This document shows positions 1-9,106 of a stretch of DNA of 64,000 bases, in pieces. The stretch covers positions 2,046,001 to 2,110,000 of the forward strand of contig NZ_CP134159.1 in NCBI RefSeq assembly GCF_032197885.1. Direction: 5' to 3'. Numbering within the stretch: the first letter of the stretch is position 1; every line of letters starts with the position of its first letter. This stretch comes from Levilactobacillus namurensis (lineage in GTDB: Bacteria; Bacillota; Bacilli; Lactobacillales; Lactobacillaceae). Under the pieces are notes generated by a model that was not told the origin of the DNA, made no database searches, and saw nothing but the letters and a program-made list of their open reading frames with translations. Both the position numbers and the translations under genes were made by a program.

Positions 1-243
1 CTGCCCAAACAAATCCCGGAAGCTCGCCGAGGTGGTCCGCGTATCATCCAGCGGAATGAACGTCATCAAGATCACGTAGATCAAGAGACCCAAGACCCCG
101 TGGGGTGGAATCGCCAGCGAGATGATCACGTAGATCAACCGCAGTAAATTAGCGTTCCAGTCGAAGTATTCGGCGATCCCGCCTAAGACCCCGCCGACTA
201 AGCGGTTAGTCCGGGAACGCACTAAACGTTTTTTACCTGCCAT
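1..243 (-). CDS. PspC-domain protein, N-terminal part (runs off the window)
   Basis: 81 codons are open from an ATG at 243 to the window edge; the C-terminus lies outside. The start follows an AAGGAG ribosome binding site. The N-terminus (MAGKKRLVRSRTNRLVGGV) followed by GGIAEYFDWN and a hydrophobic stretch at about residues 37-60 is the PspC fold: a basic cytoplasmic start, the conserved GVxGGIAEYF motif and a membrane helix. PspC proteins are small inner-membrane stress sensors. In lactobacilli they often stand alone without the rest of the phage shock system, and no other psp gene is visible here. The family call is secure; the function in this organism is not known. Confidence 0.85.
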   Translation of the reverse strand, partial: MAGKKRLVRSRTNRLVGGVLGGIAEYFDWNANLLRLIYVIISLAIPPHGVLGLLIYVILMTFIPLDDTRTTSASFRDLFGQ

Positions 244-404
244 AATTAGAATCTCCTTCGTATAAGTCTGATCTTTTGTAAGCACCGCTTCCTAATTCGA
301 AGAACCGTGTGCTGCTCCTAAGTTCCCCCAGAAAAATCGGGAAACTCTGGGAAACCACCGCGCTACCGGTTGCGTAGCGGGGGCCCACTACCGAAAGAAT
401 AACG

Positions 405-441
405 AAAGCGGCCACTGAAAGCAAGTTTCCAGTGGCCGCTT
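405..441 (-). terminator. Rho-independent terminator of the pst-phoU operon
   Basis: A perfect 12-base-pair stem (406-417 with 430-441, loop of 12 bases) lies 36 bases after the phoU stop. On the minus strand it is followed by a moderately T-rich tract. It sits between phoU and the downstream PspC gene, so it probably ends the pst operon transcript. Confidence 0.75.
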
Positions 442-476
442 AGGTAAATCTTCAATTTGACGTAAGGTTTCGGAAC

Positions 477-1154
477 TTATGACCCAGTCCCCTCACTGGC
501 TGAATTCAACTCAATGATGTGTCCGGACTTCAGGTAAATGATCCACTCACAGACGTTGGTGACGTAATCCCCAATGCGACAGAGATCTTGGGCCACGTTC
601 AGGTAGATGGACGCCCCCGTTTCAAAGGCGGCATCCTTGCGCATCTGCTGGTAACTGCCTTCCCGTACCGCGTGGTTCAGGCGATCCAGCTTCCGGTCGT
701 ACCCCGCCAAAGCTCGGGCTTCCTGCTCGTCTTTGTTGACGTAGGCCGACAAGACGTCCTTGACCATCTGGGTGGTCATCTGACTCATCTCACTGATCAG
801 TTGTTCGATTTCGGGAACCTTTTGCTTAGCCCCCATCTTGATGGCTGAATGGGCGATATTCCGCGCGTGGTCTCCCGCCCGTTCTAGATCCGAAACGGCC
901 TTTAAAATCGTCACGATCTCCCGTAAGTCCGTGGTCACGGGCTGGTACAGGGCGATCATCTCAAAGGTCTTCTTCTCCAGCGCGATTTCGCGCTGGTTGA
1001 TGTCGTGGTCGTGGTCAATAATGTGTTGCGCCGTCTGCGCGTCACGCTTCATAAACGCCTCGACCGCTTGCTGAATGACCTCGCTGACCAGCATCCCCAT
1101 TTCCGTAAAGTCAGCATCCAAATCCGCTAACTCATCATCAAATAATCTCCGCAT
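477..1154 (-). CDS. phoU: Phosphate signalling regulator PhoU
   Basis: 225 residues, normal PhoU length. The protein is all helical with two PhoU repeats; the conserved metal-binding type motif appears as EKKTFEMIALYQPVTTDLRE in the first repeat and as LYxNVAQDLxRIGDYVTN-like sequence near residues 180-200. PhoU couples the Pst transporter to the PhoR kinase and restrains the Pho regulon when phosphate is plentiful. It is the last gene of pstSCA-pstB-pstB-phoU, 11 bases after the second pstB, with an AAGGAGG site before the ATG. The assignment is firm from sequence and context. Confidence 0.96.
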   Translation of the reverse strand: MRRLFDDELADLDADFTEMGMLVSEVIQQAVEAFMKRDAQTAQHIIDHDHDINQREIALEKKTFEMIALYQPVTTDLREIVTILKAVSDLERAGDHARNIAHSAIKMGAKQKVPEIEQLISEMSQMTTQMVKDVLSAYVNKDEQEARALAGYDRKLDRLNHAVREGSYQQMRKDAAFETGASIYLNVAQDLCRIGDYVTNVCEWIIYLKSGHIIELNSASEGTGS

Positions 1155-1165
1155 GTCCTGCCTCC

Positions 1166-1924
1166 TTAACCAAATCGACCGCTAATGTAATCTTCCGTTT
1201 GCTTCTTCGCGGGATTCATAAAAATATTCTTCGTCGCATCCACTTCGATCAACTCGCCGTTCATGAAGAAGGCGGTCCGATCGGCAATCCGCGACGCTTG
1301 TTGCAAGTTGTGGGTCACAATAATAATCGTATAATCTTGCCGTAAATTCAAGAGCGTGGTTTCAATTTGACTACTCGATACCGGGTCCAAGGCACTGGTC
1401 GGTTCGTCCATCAGGATAATCTCCGGGGAAAACGCCAGGACCCGCGCGATGCAGACCCGTTGCTGTTGTCCCCCGGATAAGGCCAAGGCGCTCTCGTGCA
1501 GGTGGTCCTTGACTTCATCCCACACCGCAGCTTGCCGGAGTGATTTCTCCACCACCGCGTCCAACTTTTCCTTATCCTTCTCACCGGCGATCCGTAACCC
1601 GTAGATCACATTATCGTAGATGGAGAACGGAAACGGGTTAGGTTGTTGGAACACCATGCCGATTTCCTTGCGAATCTCAACCGTATCGGCACTAGGGGCG
1701 TACAAGTCCTGCCCCTTGAACTGCACCGTTCCGGTAATCGTAACCCCCGGAATCAGGTCGTTCATCCGGTTCAAGGTCCGCAGATACGTCGACTTCCCAC
1801 AGCCGGATGGGCCGATCAAAGCCGTGATCCCCTTGTCTTTAAAGTTCAAGTTGATGCCCTTTAAGGCCTCTTTGTTCCCGTAGTACAGGTGCAGGTCCTG
1901 GGTCGTTAAAATCTCTTCTCTCAT
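1166..1924 (-). CDS. pstB: Phosphate ABC transporter ATPase PstB (second copy)
   Basis: 252 residues, a complete PstB. Walker A is GPSGCGKST (about residues 38-46), the ABC signature is LSGGQQQR, and Walker B is [12 protein letters not shown], followed by the H-loop histidine in IIVTHN. It energises phosphate import through PstC/PstA. Two tandem, non-identical pstB genes are common in lactobacilli and streptococci. This copy is closer in length to the usual PstB and has the standard LSGGQQQR signature, unlike its neighbour. The start has a GGAGGAAG site. Whether both ATPases enter one heterodimer or act separately cannot be told from sequence. Confidence 0.96.
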   Translation of the reverse strand: MREEILTTQDLHLYYGNKEALKGINLNFKDKGITALIGPSGCGKSTYLRTLNRMNDLIPGVTITGTVQFKGQDLYAPSADTVEIRKEIGMVFQQPNPFPFSIYDNVIYGLRIAGEKDKEKLDAVVEKSLRQAAVWDEVKDHLHESALALSGGQQQRVCIARVLAFSPEIILMDEPTSALDPVSSSQIETTLLNLRQDYTIIIVTHNLQQASRIADRTAFFMNGELIEVDATKNIFMNPAKKQTEDYISGRFG

Positions 1925-1939
1925 GCTCTGTTCTTCCTC

Positions 1940-2767
1940 CTAACCAAAGTTCCCCGAAACGTAATCACTGGTGATTTGCACCCGTGGATTAGTAAAAATA
2001 TGGCTGGTCGTGTCATATTCCAGGACCCGACCCTGGTTAAAGAACGCCGTATATTCGCTGATCCGCGCCGCTTGTTGCATGTTGTGCGTCACGATAATGA
2101 TCGTGTATTGCTCCTTGAGCTTCAACAACGTGTCTTCCAACTGACTGGTCGACACGGGATCCAGGGCGCTGGCCGGTTCGTCCAGAAGTAAGATATCCGG
2201 CTTCAACGCGATGGCCCGGGCAATACATAACCGTTGGGCTTGTCCCCCGGACAGCCCCAGGGCACTCCGCCCCAAGTCATCCTTGACCTGGTCCCACAAC
2301 GCCGCTTGCCGCAGCGAAACCTCGACTAATTCATCTAACTTCTTTTTCCCAGTCACCCCCCGCAGACGTAAGGCAAAGGCCACGTTATCATAAATGGACT
2401 TGGCAAACGGATTGGGCCGTTGGAACACCATCCCGATTCGCCGCCGCATCTCATACACGTCGATGTCTGGTTGGTTCACATCAACGCCCCGATACATGAT
2501 GCGCCCCTTGACCGTGGCGATGCGGTCGTTCATCCGGTTCAACGACCGTAAATAGGTCGATTTTCCGGAACCCGAAGGTCCAATCAACGCAGTAATCTGA
2601 TTCTGTGCGAACTGCAGGTCTCCTTCGAATAAGGCTTCAGACTTCCCGTAGAACACGTGCAGGTCCTCCGTCGCTAACACGATGGGGTGCTGCGGATCGT
2701 TGGGTTGAACGATATGCCGTTCCAGCATGTCGTTCGCATTCGTTTGAACATCGTTATTGACGAACAT
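1940..2767 (-). CDS. pstB: Phosphate ABC transporter ATPase PstB (first copy)
   Basis: 275 residues. Walker A is GPSGSGKST, the signature is LSGGQAQR and Walker B is [12 protein letters not shown]. The roughly 25-residue N-terminal extension before the ABC domain (from [17 protein letters not shown]) is absent from the second copy. It follows pstA by 12 bases with an AAGGAGGGG ribosome binding site. Its role is ATP hydrolysis for PstSCAB phosphate import. The two copies differ along their whole length, so this is an old paralogue pair and not a recent duplication. Confidence 0.95.
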   Translation of the reverse strand: MFVNNDVQTNANDMLERHIVQPNDPQHPIVLATEDLHVFYGKSEALFEGDLQFAQNQITALIGPSGSGKSTYLRSLNRMNDRIATVKGRIMYRGVDVNQPDIDVYEMRRRIGMVFQRPNPFAKSIYDNVAFALRLRGVTGKKKLDELVEVSLRQAALWDQVKDDLGRSALGLSGGQAQRLCIARAIALKPDILLLDEPASALDPVSTSQLEDTLLKLKEQYTIIIVTHNMQQAARISEYTAFFNQGRVLEYDTTSHIFTNPRVQITSDYVSGNFG

Positions 2768-2779
2768 GGCAACCCCTCC

Positions 2780-3667
2780 TTACGCCGACGTGAGGCGTTT
2801 GTATAATCGTTTGCCCAGGTAACGGGCCGCAAAGTTAAAGAGTAAGATGGCAATCACCAGCACAGCCGAAGACCCAGATGAAATGGCCTTGGCGTCCGGC
2901 ATAATGCCTTCTGAATTGATCTTCCAGATGTGCACCGCCAACGTTTCAGCTGGCCGCATCGGATTCAACGGACTCGAAATGTTGAATGGGTTCCAATCCG
3001 CAAAGTTTAACGCCGGGGCACTTTGGCCCGCCGTGTAGATCAACGCGGCGGCTTCCCCAAAGACCCGTCCGGCACTTAAGATCACCCCGGTCAGGATACT
3101 TGGAACTGCGGCCGGTAAGATGATCTTGTTGACGGTCTCCCACCGGGACAACCCTAATGCCAGACCACCTTCCCGTTGGTTCTCACTAACGGTCCGCAAA
3201 GAGTCTTCAATGCTCCGCGTTAACAGCGGCAAGTTGAAGAAGGTCAACGCGAAGGCCCCCGAGAGAATCGAGAACCCTAGGCGCAGCTTGACCACAAAGA
3301 ACAGGAATCCGAATAGTCCAACCACCACTGAGGGTAACGAACTTAGAATTTCAATCGCTGTCCGAACAGCACTGGTCACCCAGTTATCTTTCGCGTATTC
3401 GTAGAGGTAAATCGCCGCCCCCAACGCAATCGGAAACGAAATTAGCATGGCTAAAATCAAGAGATAAAACGAGTTGAAGAGTTGGACCCCCACCCCGCCG
3501 CCTTTCAAGAAGGCCTTCGCGGGTGCCGTTAAGAAGTGCCAACTCAGTTGTGGTAAACCACTGACTAAGATGTACCCCAGCAGGGCGACCAAGATCAAGA
3601 CTACCAGACCGGAAATCCCGTACAGGGACCCGATGGCAATTTTATTTTGGAGTTTTGCTTTATGCAT
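2780..3667 (-). CDS. pstA: Phosphate ABC transporter permease PstA
   Basis: 295 residues with six predicted membrane helices and the BPD_transp_1 EAA-type loop, visible as EGGLALGLSRWETVNKIILPAA around residues 167-188. PstA forms the membrane channel with PstC. Its ATG overlaps the pstC stop in the arrangement TAATG, so the two permeases are translationally coupled in equal amounts. The length matches the family. Confidence 0.97.
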   Translation of the reverse strand: MHKAKLQNKIAIGSLYGISGLVVLILVALLGYILVSGLPQLSWHFLTAPAKAFLKGGGVGVQLFNSFYLLILAMLISFPIALGAAIYLYEYAKDNWVTSAVRTAIEILSSLPSVVVGLFGFLFFVVKLRLGFSILSGAFALTFFNLPLLTRSIEDSLRTVSENQREGGLALGLSRWETVNKIILPAAVPSILTGVILSAGRVFGEAAALIYTAGQSAPALNFADWNPFNISSPLNPMRPAETLAVHIWKINSEGIMPDAKAISSGSSAVLVIAILLFNFAARYLGKRLYKRLTSA

Positions 3668-4608
3668 TATTGCAACCGCCCCTTTCGACCAATCAGCCGG
3701 ACAATTAAGTTAAAGACTAAGGACATCAGTAATAGAACCAGCGCTAGGGACCATAGGGCATTGTTTTGTAAGGACCCCATGACCGTGTTCCCGATTCCTG
3801 TCGTCAGAACGGACGTCAACGTCGCCGCCGGGTCAACTAGGCTGTGCGGCATCAACGCCGCGTTCCCAATCACCATTTGCACGGCTAAGGCTTCACCGAA
3901 GGCCCGGGCCATCCCGAAGACCACGGCCGTCATCAGCCCCGGCGTTGCGGCGCGCAAGACTACCTTGTAGATGGTCTGCCACTGCGTTGCCCCTAAGGCA
4001 AGCGAGGCCTCCCGGTAGAACCGGGGAACCGCCCGCAGTGCATCGGCACTCATCGACGTGACCGTAGGCAAGACCATCACGAAGAGGACGAAGGTCCCGG
4101 AAAGGATTCCGAACCCGCTACCGCCAAAGACGGACCGCGTGAACGGGACCACAACGCTTAACCCGATAAACCCATAAACAACTGAAGGAATCCCCACCAG
4201 TAACTCGGTTACTGGCCGCAGGATTTTGGCCCCCCGGTTAGGTGAGATTTCATTCATGAAGACCGCCGTCCCAATCGCAAACGGGGTCGCAATCAACGCC
4301 GAGAGAATCGTGATTAGAAAGGACCCCACAATCATTGACAACGCCCCAACTTCGGGCTTGCCGTGGGCATCCTTAATGCCCGGGTTCCAGTTCTTGCCCG
4401 TTAGGAAGTCCCAGAGACTCACGTGATTGGTGGTAAAGGTCGCAATGCCCTTAGACGCCACGAAACCAATGATGGCGACCACGACTGCGACGATTAAGAC
4501 CAACGCCGAAAAACTAACCACGCGTCCCCAGACTTCGAGCTTAGCGGCCTTAGAATGCTTTTTTAACTGGCGCTCTAAACTCGCCACTGAAGTAGACTGT
4601 TCTTTCAT
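3667..4608 (-). CDS. pstC: Phosphate ABC transporter permease PstC
   Basis: 313 residues. A cytoplasmic N-terminus of about 25 residues is followed by six membrane helices and the EAA loop (REASLALGATQWQTIYKVVLRAA). PstC pairs with PstA to form the transmembrane pore. The start overlaps the pstS stop as TAATG, after a TGGAGGCGCG site, so pstS-pstC-pstA are tightly coupled. The length is usual for the family. Confidence 0.97.
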   Translation of the reverse strand: MKEQSTSVASLERQLKKHSKAAKLEVWGRVVSFSALVLIVAVVVAIIGFVASKGIATFTTNHVSLWDFLTGKNWNPGIKDAHGKPEVGALSMIVGSFLITILSALIATPFAIGTAVFMNEISPNRGAKILRPVTELLVGIPSVVYGFIGLSVVVPFTRSVFGGSGFGILSGTFVLFVMVLPTVTSMSADALRAVPRFYREASLALGATQWQTIYKVVLRAATPGLMTAVVFGMARAFGEALAVQMVIGNAALMPHSLVDPAATLTSVLTTGIGNTVMGSLQNNALWSLALVLLLMSLVFNLIVRLIGRKGRLQ

Positions 4609-5492
4609 TACCGCGCGCCTCCAATCTGAGTGACCTTACCCGTCACGTCCCGTTCAATGTGCATCTGGTCGGGGGATAGATACCCCAACTGCCGCACCAA
4701 CGTCTTCTGAATGGCAGGCGATTCCACATAAGCGATAAAGTCCTTGGTCAGCCCCGTAGGTTGACCGTTGGTGTAAAGATGTTCGTACGACCAAATCTTC
4801 CAGTGATTATCAATCACGTTGGCTTCCGTTGGCGCAACGCCATTCAGGTGCAGGGCGTCGACCGTCTTGTCCACGTACGAAAAGGCGACATAACTAATGG
4901 CCCCCGGCGTGGTCGCCACAATCTGACGAACCATCCCCGACGAGTCTTGTTCTTGAGCCGTCCGGGAACGGTGCCCGTTCATACCGAACTTCTCAAAAGT
5001 CGCCCGGGTCCCACTTCCTTGGGCCCGGTTAATGATGACGATCGGCCGATCGGCGCCACCCACCTGCTTCCAATTCGTGACTTGTCCGGTGAAGACCGCC
5101 GTCAACTGCTTAGTCGTCAGGTTCTGTACGCCGTTCTTGCGATTAACGATGGGTGTGATGCCGACCACCGCGACCCGGTGATCGACCAATTGTTTGCTAG
5201 TGATCCCCTTTTGTTCAGACGCAAAAAGATCCGAGTCCCCAATCTGCACGGCACCTTCTTGAATCTGACTCAGACCCGTCCCGGTCCCGCCACCTTGTAC
5301 GTTGATGAACGTCCCCAAATGTTCACCCGTATACTGCTCGCCCGCTGCTTCAACCAGGGGCTGTAAGGCCGTTGAACCGACGGCGGTGATGGATTGTCCG
5401 GCGTGACTGACCTGCCGAGTCTGGTAGGCAAACACCCCCAAGGCGACCAATAGAATCAGGCCAATTCCTTGAAACCACCGTTTCTTCGTCAT
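4608..5492 (-). CDS. pstS: Phosphate-binding protein PstS (membrane-anchored, no lipobox cysteine)
   Basis: 294 residues from the ATG at 5492, which is preceded by AGGAGGGAAC. An in-frame ATG 14 codons upstream has no such site and was not chosen. The mature part is a PBP-like phosphate receptor: VGSTALQPLVEAAG (phosphate loop), GGGTGTGLSQI and RAQGSGTRATFEKF are the ligand-contacting segments. Firmicute PstS proteins are usually lipoproteins, but the N-terminal hydrophobic segment (residues 7-22) has no cysteine after it. This one is either held by an uncleaved signal anchor or released. It is the first gene of the Pst operon, preceded by PhoP boxes. Confidence 0.95.
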   Translation of the reverse strand: MTKKRWFQGIGLILLVALGVFAYQTRQVSHAGQSITAVGSTALQPLVEAAGEQYTGEHLGTFINVQGGGTGTGLSQIQEGAVQIGDSDLFASEQKGITSKQLVDHRVAVVGITPIVNRKNGVQNLTTKQLTAVFTGQVTNWKQVGGADRPIVIINRAQGSGTRATFEKFGMNGHRSRTAQEQDSSGMVRQIVATTPGAISYVAFSYVDKTVDALHLNGVAPTEANVIDNHWKIWSYEHLYTNGQPTGLTKDFIAYVESPAIQKTLVRQLGYLSPDQMHIERDVTGKVTQIGGAR

Positions 5493-5544
5493 ACTGTTCC
5501 CTCCTATTCGATCAGTCCAAAAAAGACTCATCATTTCAACTGTC

Positions 5545-5598
5545 AGTATAACGGGTGAATGTAAATCTCATGTAGTAGTAGTGTAAAGGTTGTGTAAA
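5545..5598 (-). promoter_or_regulatory. Pho boxes and promoter of the pst operon
   Basis: On the minus strand four TTTACA-like hexamers start every 11 bases. On the plus strand they read TGTAAA at 5560, TGTAGT at 5571, TGTAAA at 5582 and TGTAAA at 5593. A TATACT -10 element follows (5545-5550), and no good -35 hexamer is present at the right distance. PhoP of Bacillus binds TT(A/T)A(C/T)A direct repeats with 11-base periodicity upstream of activated promoters, and phoPR lies next door. That PhoP acts here is inference, but the spacing is exact. Confidence 0.8.
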
Positions 5599-5711
5599 TA
5601 TGTTGCGATTGTTGACGAACTAACCGTCACCACCCACAAACATCAAGGGGATACTAATAGGCTTAACGCGCTCGCCAAGGCCGACATATCACCATTTTGG
5701 GGCCTTACACA

Positions 5712-5752
5712 AAGCGACCGCTACTTACCTCACAGGTAAGCAGCGGTCGCTT
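5712..5752 (-). terminator. Terminator after phoR
   Basis: A 19-base stem with one mismatch (5712-5730 with 5734-5752, 3-base loop) lies between the phoR stop and the pst promoter. The T tract is weak. It should isolate the phoPR transcript from pstS. Nothing else was recognised in 5600-5711. Confidence 0.65.
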
Positions 5753-5800
5753 CGAATTGATGACGGTTCGGTAACCAGATTACCGTTCACGCCAATACAC

Positions 5801-7162
5801 TTATTCAGTTGTCGCTGGTTTTAGCGGGAAGCTCAAAGTCACCGTGGTCCCCTTATCCAGATGACTCTGGAGGTCCAGCTTTCCATCCAAAGCCCGGACC
5901 AGTTCCCGGACAATGGCCAGACCCAGCCCACTACCATTGACCCGTTGATTCGAATGAGAGGTCTCGGCCCGGTAGAACCGTTCGAAGACCCGTAATTGGT
6001 CTTGCGGCGAGATGCCAATTCCCGTATCAGCGACCGTTAACGTCCACGCTTGATCATTTTGGGTCGTGGTGACCGTTACGGTGCCCTCCGGCCGGTTATA
6101 CTTGATGGCGTTACTCAACACGTTCTTCACAATCTGGTCAAGCTTACGCTGGTCCGTGGTCACGATGAGGTCATCCGGCACCTGATTGATCAGTGTCACT
6201 TGATTGACGGCCGCTAGGGGTTGCAACAGGTGAATCTGACTCGCAATTTGTTGACCGACCGGGACCTTCTCCAGCTCGACCACGTTACCCGATTCGATGT
6301 GGGAAATGGTCAACACATCGTTGATTAGTTCGACTAAGCGGTCACACTGCTGGTCGATGATTTTCAAGAACTCAACACTCTTATCCGGGTCATCCTTGGC
6401 CCCCGCCAAGAGGGTCTTAGCAAAGCCTGAGATGGCCGTGACCGGCGTCTTCAATTCATGGGACGCGTTCGACACGAAGTCCAGTTGCATCTGCTCGACC
6501 GCGTAGACCTCGGTCACATCGTACAGCAGGACCAAGACCTGGAAATAGTCCTGAGACGTGGCCGTATAGATGGCCTGAACGTCGACGGTCCGGTCATTCG
6601 GAATCCCCGCCAGCTTCACAACTTGGTGTTGCGTCTTCCGTTCAGTCAACGCCGAATTGATCAGGCTAGCAAGTTCAAACTGATTCACGTCTTGGGTAAA
6701 CGGGTGACGCCGGGGCGAAATCTTACGTTGCAAGAACTGCTCCATCGCGGGATTCGCTAGCTCGACTTTCCGGTACCGGTCAATGACCATGACCCCAATC
6801 GGCAGGTAGTCTAACAGGGTCGCGAACTCCTGGTTCTGGCCCGCGATTCGGCGTTGAACCTTACGCTGGTGGGTCTGTAAGTAATTGATCTGGAGGGCCA
6901 GCTGATAAAACGGGTCGCTATGCGCCAGCAACACATGGGCGGGGGCCTCTTCCCGCCGAATCTTTTCAACCTTCTTGGTCAGAATGGTGATTCGCTCTGC
7001 CAGCCAGCGCAACCCTAAGGCAATCAGCCCCCACTCACCAAGGGTCACGATTCCCGCTAGGACCAAGGCCCAGTGGAGGTAAGCCGGCTGGACCACCCAC
7101 ACCAATAAGCTGTTGACGCCCCAGCACCCCAGACCGCTCAGCCACAGCCAACGCTTACTCAT
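5801..7162 (-). CDS. phoR: Phosphate sensor histidine kinase PhoR
   Basis: 453 residues from the ATG at 7162, whose codons overlap the last 8 bases of phoP; a TTG eight codons upstream is possible but lies deeper in phoP. Two membrane helices (about 7-24 and 28-50) are joined by a very short outer loop, so external sensing is unlikely. A PAS domain follows (about 112-215), then HisKA with the phosphoacceptor His235 in SNASHELKTP. The HATPase has its N box (NVLSNAIKYN), G1 (VADTGIGIS) and G2 (GSGLGLAIV). With PhoP it controls the neighbouring pst operon. PhoR is assigned by context; the domain pattern is also that of WalK/PhoR-type kinases. Confidence 0.93.
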   Translation of the reverse strand: MSKRWLWLSGLGCWGVNSLLVWVVQPAYLHWALVLAGIVTLGEWGLIALGLRWLAERITILTKKVEKIRREEAPAHVLLAHSDPFYQLALQINYLQTHQRKVQRRIAGQNQEFATLLDYLPIGVMVIDRYRKVELANPAMEQFLQRKISPRRHPFTQDVNQFELASLINSALTERKTQHQVVKLAGIPNDRTVDVQAIYTATSQDYFQVLVLLYDVTEVYAVEQMQLDFVSNASHELKTPVTAISGFAKTLLAGAKDDPDKSVEFLKIIDQQCDRLVELINDVLTISHIESGNVVELEKVPVGQQIASQIHLLQPLAAVNQVTLINQVPDDLIVTTDQRKLDQIVKNVLSNAIKYNRPEGTVTVTTTQNDQAWTLTVADTGIGISPQDQLRVFERFYRAETSHSNQRVNGSGLGLAIVRELVRALDGKLDLQSHLDKGTTVTLSFPLKPATTE

Positions 7163-7862
7163 GGGACGCCTCGAAGGTGTACCCAAACCCCCGCACGGTC
7201 TTCAATAACTGCGGGTGCTTGGGATCCGCCTCAATCTTTTCCCGTAAATGGGAGACGTGAATGTCCACCATCCGCGTCTGACCACTGTAGTCGAAGCCCC
7301 ACACGCCTTCTAGCAACTGTTCGCGACTCCAAACTTTCCCCGGACGTTTGGCAAAAAACAGTAGGAGTTCGAACTCCTTAGGGGTCAAATCAATCGGCTG
7401 GTCGCCCCGCTTGACCTGGAACTTATCCTGGTCAATCCGGAGACCGGCGATCCGAATCACGTGGCCATTAGTGGCCGTAGTCACTGGCCCGGCATCTTCG
7501 TGATACCGCCGCATGACCGCCTTCATCCGCGCCAGCACTTCCCGGGGACTAAACGGCTTGGTAATGTAATCGTCCGCCCCCAGTTCCAGTCCGAAGACCG
7601 TGTCGAATTCACTGGTCTTGGCCGTGATCATAATGATGGGTGTTTTGATTTTTTCTTGCCGCAAACGCTTGGTGACTTCCACGCCATCCAGCTTCGGCAA
7701 CATCAGATCTAATAGAATCACATCAAAATGTTCGTTCTGAGCCAACTGCAACGCCTGCTCCCCATCGATTGCCGTCACCACTTGGTAATCTGCTTGCTCC
7801 AAGTTGTACTGCAACAACGTCACAATTGCTGGTTCATCATCCACGACTAGCACTCTACTCAT
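7155..7862 (-). CDS. phoP: Response regulator PhoP (OmpR family)
   Basis: 235 residues. The receiver domain has acidic residues Asp8/Asp9, phosphoacceptor Asp52 in LLDLMLPK, a conserved Thr/Lys pair (TAK, YITKPFSP) and a winged-helix Trans_reg_C domain from about residue 130 (LTPKEFELLLFF, VDIHVSHLREKIE, LLKTVRGFGYTF). It is the DNA-binding partner of PhoR and very probably binds the 11-base repeats before pstS. It lies 3 bases after the PDZ membrane gene and overlaps phoR, so the three are one transcript. Confidence 0.95.
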   Translation of the reverse strand: MSRVLVVDDEPAIVTLLQYNLEQADYQVVTAIDGEQALQLAQNEHFDVILLDLMLPKLDGVEVTKRLRQEKIKTPIIMITAKTSEFDTVFGLELGADDYITKPFSPREVLARMKAVMRRYHEDAGPVTTATNGHVIRIAGLRIDQDKFQVKRGDQPIDLTPKEFELLLFFAKRPGKVWSREQLLEGVWGFDYSGQTRMVDIHVSHLREKIEADPKHPQLLKTVRGFGYTFEASHE

Positions 7863-7865
7863 GAC

Positions 7866-9020
7866 TTACCCCTCCTGATCTCTGAATAGAACAATTCCGA
7901 TTTCGTGTGGTGCCCCGGAATAAATGGCCGTTTCGGTAACTTTTAGTTCTCCCGCCATATTACGTACTCGTAAATGACAGTACGTTGGATTGATCAATAA
8001 CGCTTCATAAAAGGTCGTCTCACTATTGACCGCTTGGTGATTGCACTCGAGAATAATATCGCCCGGTGCCAAGTCTAGCTTATTGGCCGGCGTCCCGGGA
8101 CGAATCGCCAAGACCCGGACCCCATCGTCGACCTGAGAATACCAGAAAGGCTGATGCTCATCATAACGTTTGGCTTGCCATAAACAACCACCATAACAAA
8201 CCAGCAGGACCACCATCGCCACTGGCAGATTTTGCGGCCGCCAAAACGTCCAGACCATCAGAACCACTGCCGCAGCGGCTAACCAAAGCATCTTTCGGGC
8301 CAGGTTCTGATAGGCGACCTGTGGCGCCTGCCGAAAGACCGTAAACCGCACCCCTAGAAGCAACGGTACAATCAGGACCGCAAAGGACTGTCCGTGCAGG
8401 GTCAGCACCGGCCAGAATGACCATTGGCTGGTGAACCAATCCCCCGGAACCAGCGTGACCATCGGAATGATCAGCAATTCCCGCCAAGGGTAGCCGGCAA
8501 TCCGCTTGCCCCGTTGCTTGGCGTAAATTCGTGGCGCCGCAAACCGGCCGCCGTAATGGGCGACCCAGTGGCCTAAAGCCAAGAAGACGATGACCAGAAG
8601 CCACAAGAAACTCGCCGCGGGCACCGCATGCCAATTCAGCCCCGTCGCCCCCAGATTGGGACGGTCAGGCCACAGCGCGCCACCATAATTGGTCAGCAAC
8701 GTGCTGACCACGATCAAGGTCACCGGTAAGACCGTGGTGGGAAGGACCACTAACGATACCGTCAATAAGGCCTCGTAAATGACAATCCAGAATAATGGCA
8801 AGCTCAAGCCCACCAGCAGGTTCACCACGGATAAGCCGACACCCAGGACCAGGCCCTGCGTCAACATATGCCGCAATTCGAAGTGGTCGCTATAGACCGC
8901 ACTGCTAAAATCATGACGTTCGCGCTTGATACGTGCGCGACTGGTCAGCCACATCCGTAAAATAGCCAACCATAAAAGGGGCTGGAGTAAATAACTGCCC
9001 ACGACCAGTAATGTCCGCAT
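7866..9020 (-). CDS. MinJ-like polytopic membrane protein with C-terminal PDZ domain
   Basis: 384 residues with about eight hydrophobic segments over residues 1-280, then a soluble PDZ domain (about 290-380) carrying VRVLAIRPGTPANKLDLAPGD and the ligand-groove region. Length and topology match MinJ/YvjD of Bacillus, the bridge between DivIVA and MinD in division-site selection. In lactobacilli relatives sit next to phoPR or the prfB region. The start ATG has AGGAAAGGTG. It is co-transcribed with phoPR, but a link between the two functions is not shown. A general PDZ scaffold with another partner remains possible. Confidence 0.75.
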   Translation of the reverse strand: MRTLLVVGSYLLQPLLWLAILRMWLTSRARIKRERHDFSSAVYSDHFELRHMLTQGLVLGVGLSVVNLLVGLSLPLFWIVIYEALLTVSLVVLPTTVLPVTLIVVSTLLTNYGGALWPDRPNLGATGLNWHAVPAASFLWLLVIVFLALGHWVAHYGGRFAAPRIYAKQRGKRIAGYPWRELLIIPMVTLVPGDWFTSQWSFWPVLTLHGQSFAVLIVPLLLGVRFTVFRQAPQVAYQNLARKMLWLAAAAVVLMVWTFWRPQNLPVAMVVLLVCYGGCLWQAKRYDEHQPFWYSQVDDGVRVLAIRPGTPANKLDLAPGDIILECNHQAVNSETTFYEALLINPTYCHLRVRNMAGELKVTETAIYSGAPHEIGIVLFRDQEG

Positions 9021-9055
9021 GAAATCGACACCTTTCCTAAAACAACGTTATCAAC

Positions 9056-9061
9056 AGTATA
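9056..9061 (-). promoter_or_regulatory. -10 element for the PDZ protein-phoPR transcript
   Basis: TATACT on the minus strand, 36 bases before the PDZ gene, with a GTTGCC-like -35 at 16 bases. The -35 half overlaps the prfB terminator. It is the only promoter-like sequence in this gap. Confidence 0.45.
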
Positions 9062-9069
9062 GCATTAAT

Positions 9070-9106
9070 CAAAAACGGGCAACACGTGATTCGCGTTACC
9101 CGTTCA
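9070..9106 (-). terminator. Terminator after prfB
   Basis: On the minus strand AACGGGTAAC pairs with GTTGCCCGTT (one mismatch) across a 9-base loop, followed by TTTTTG. It lies 29 bases after the prfB stop. Confidence 0.8.

Noticed and set aside
233..424. 63-codon frame between the PspC gene and phoU
   Set aside because: Overlaps the ribosome binding site of the PspC gene and part of the terminator; no motif.
4761..5366. 201-codon plus-strand open frame opposite pstS
   Set aside because: Antisense shadow of a clear PstS coding region; no motif or start signal.
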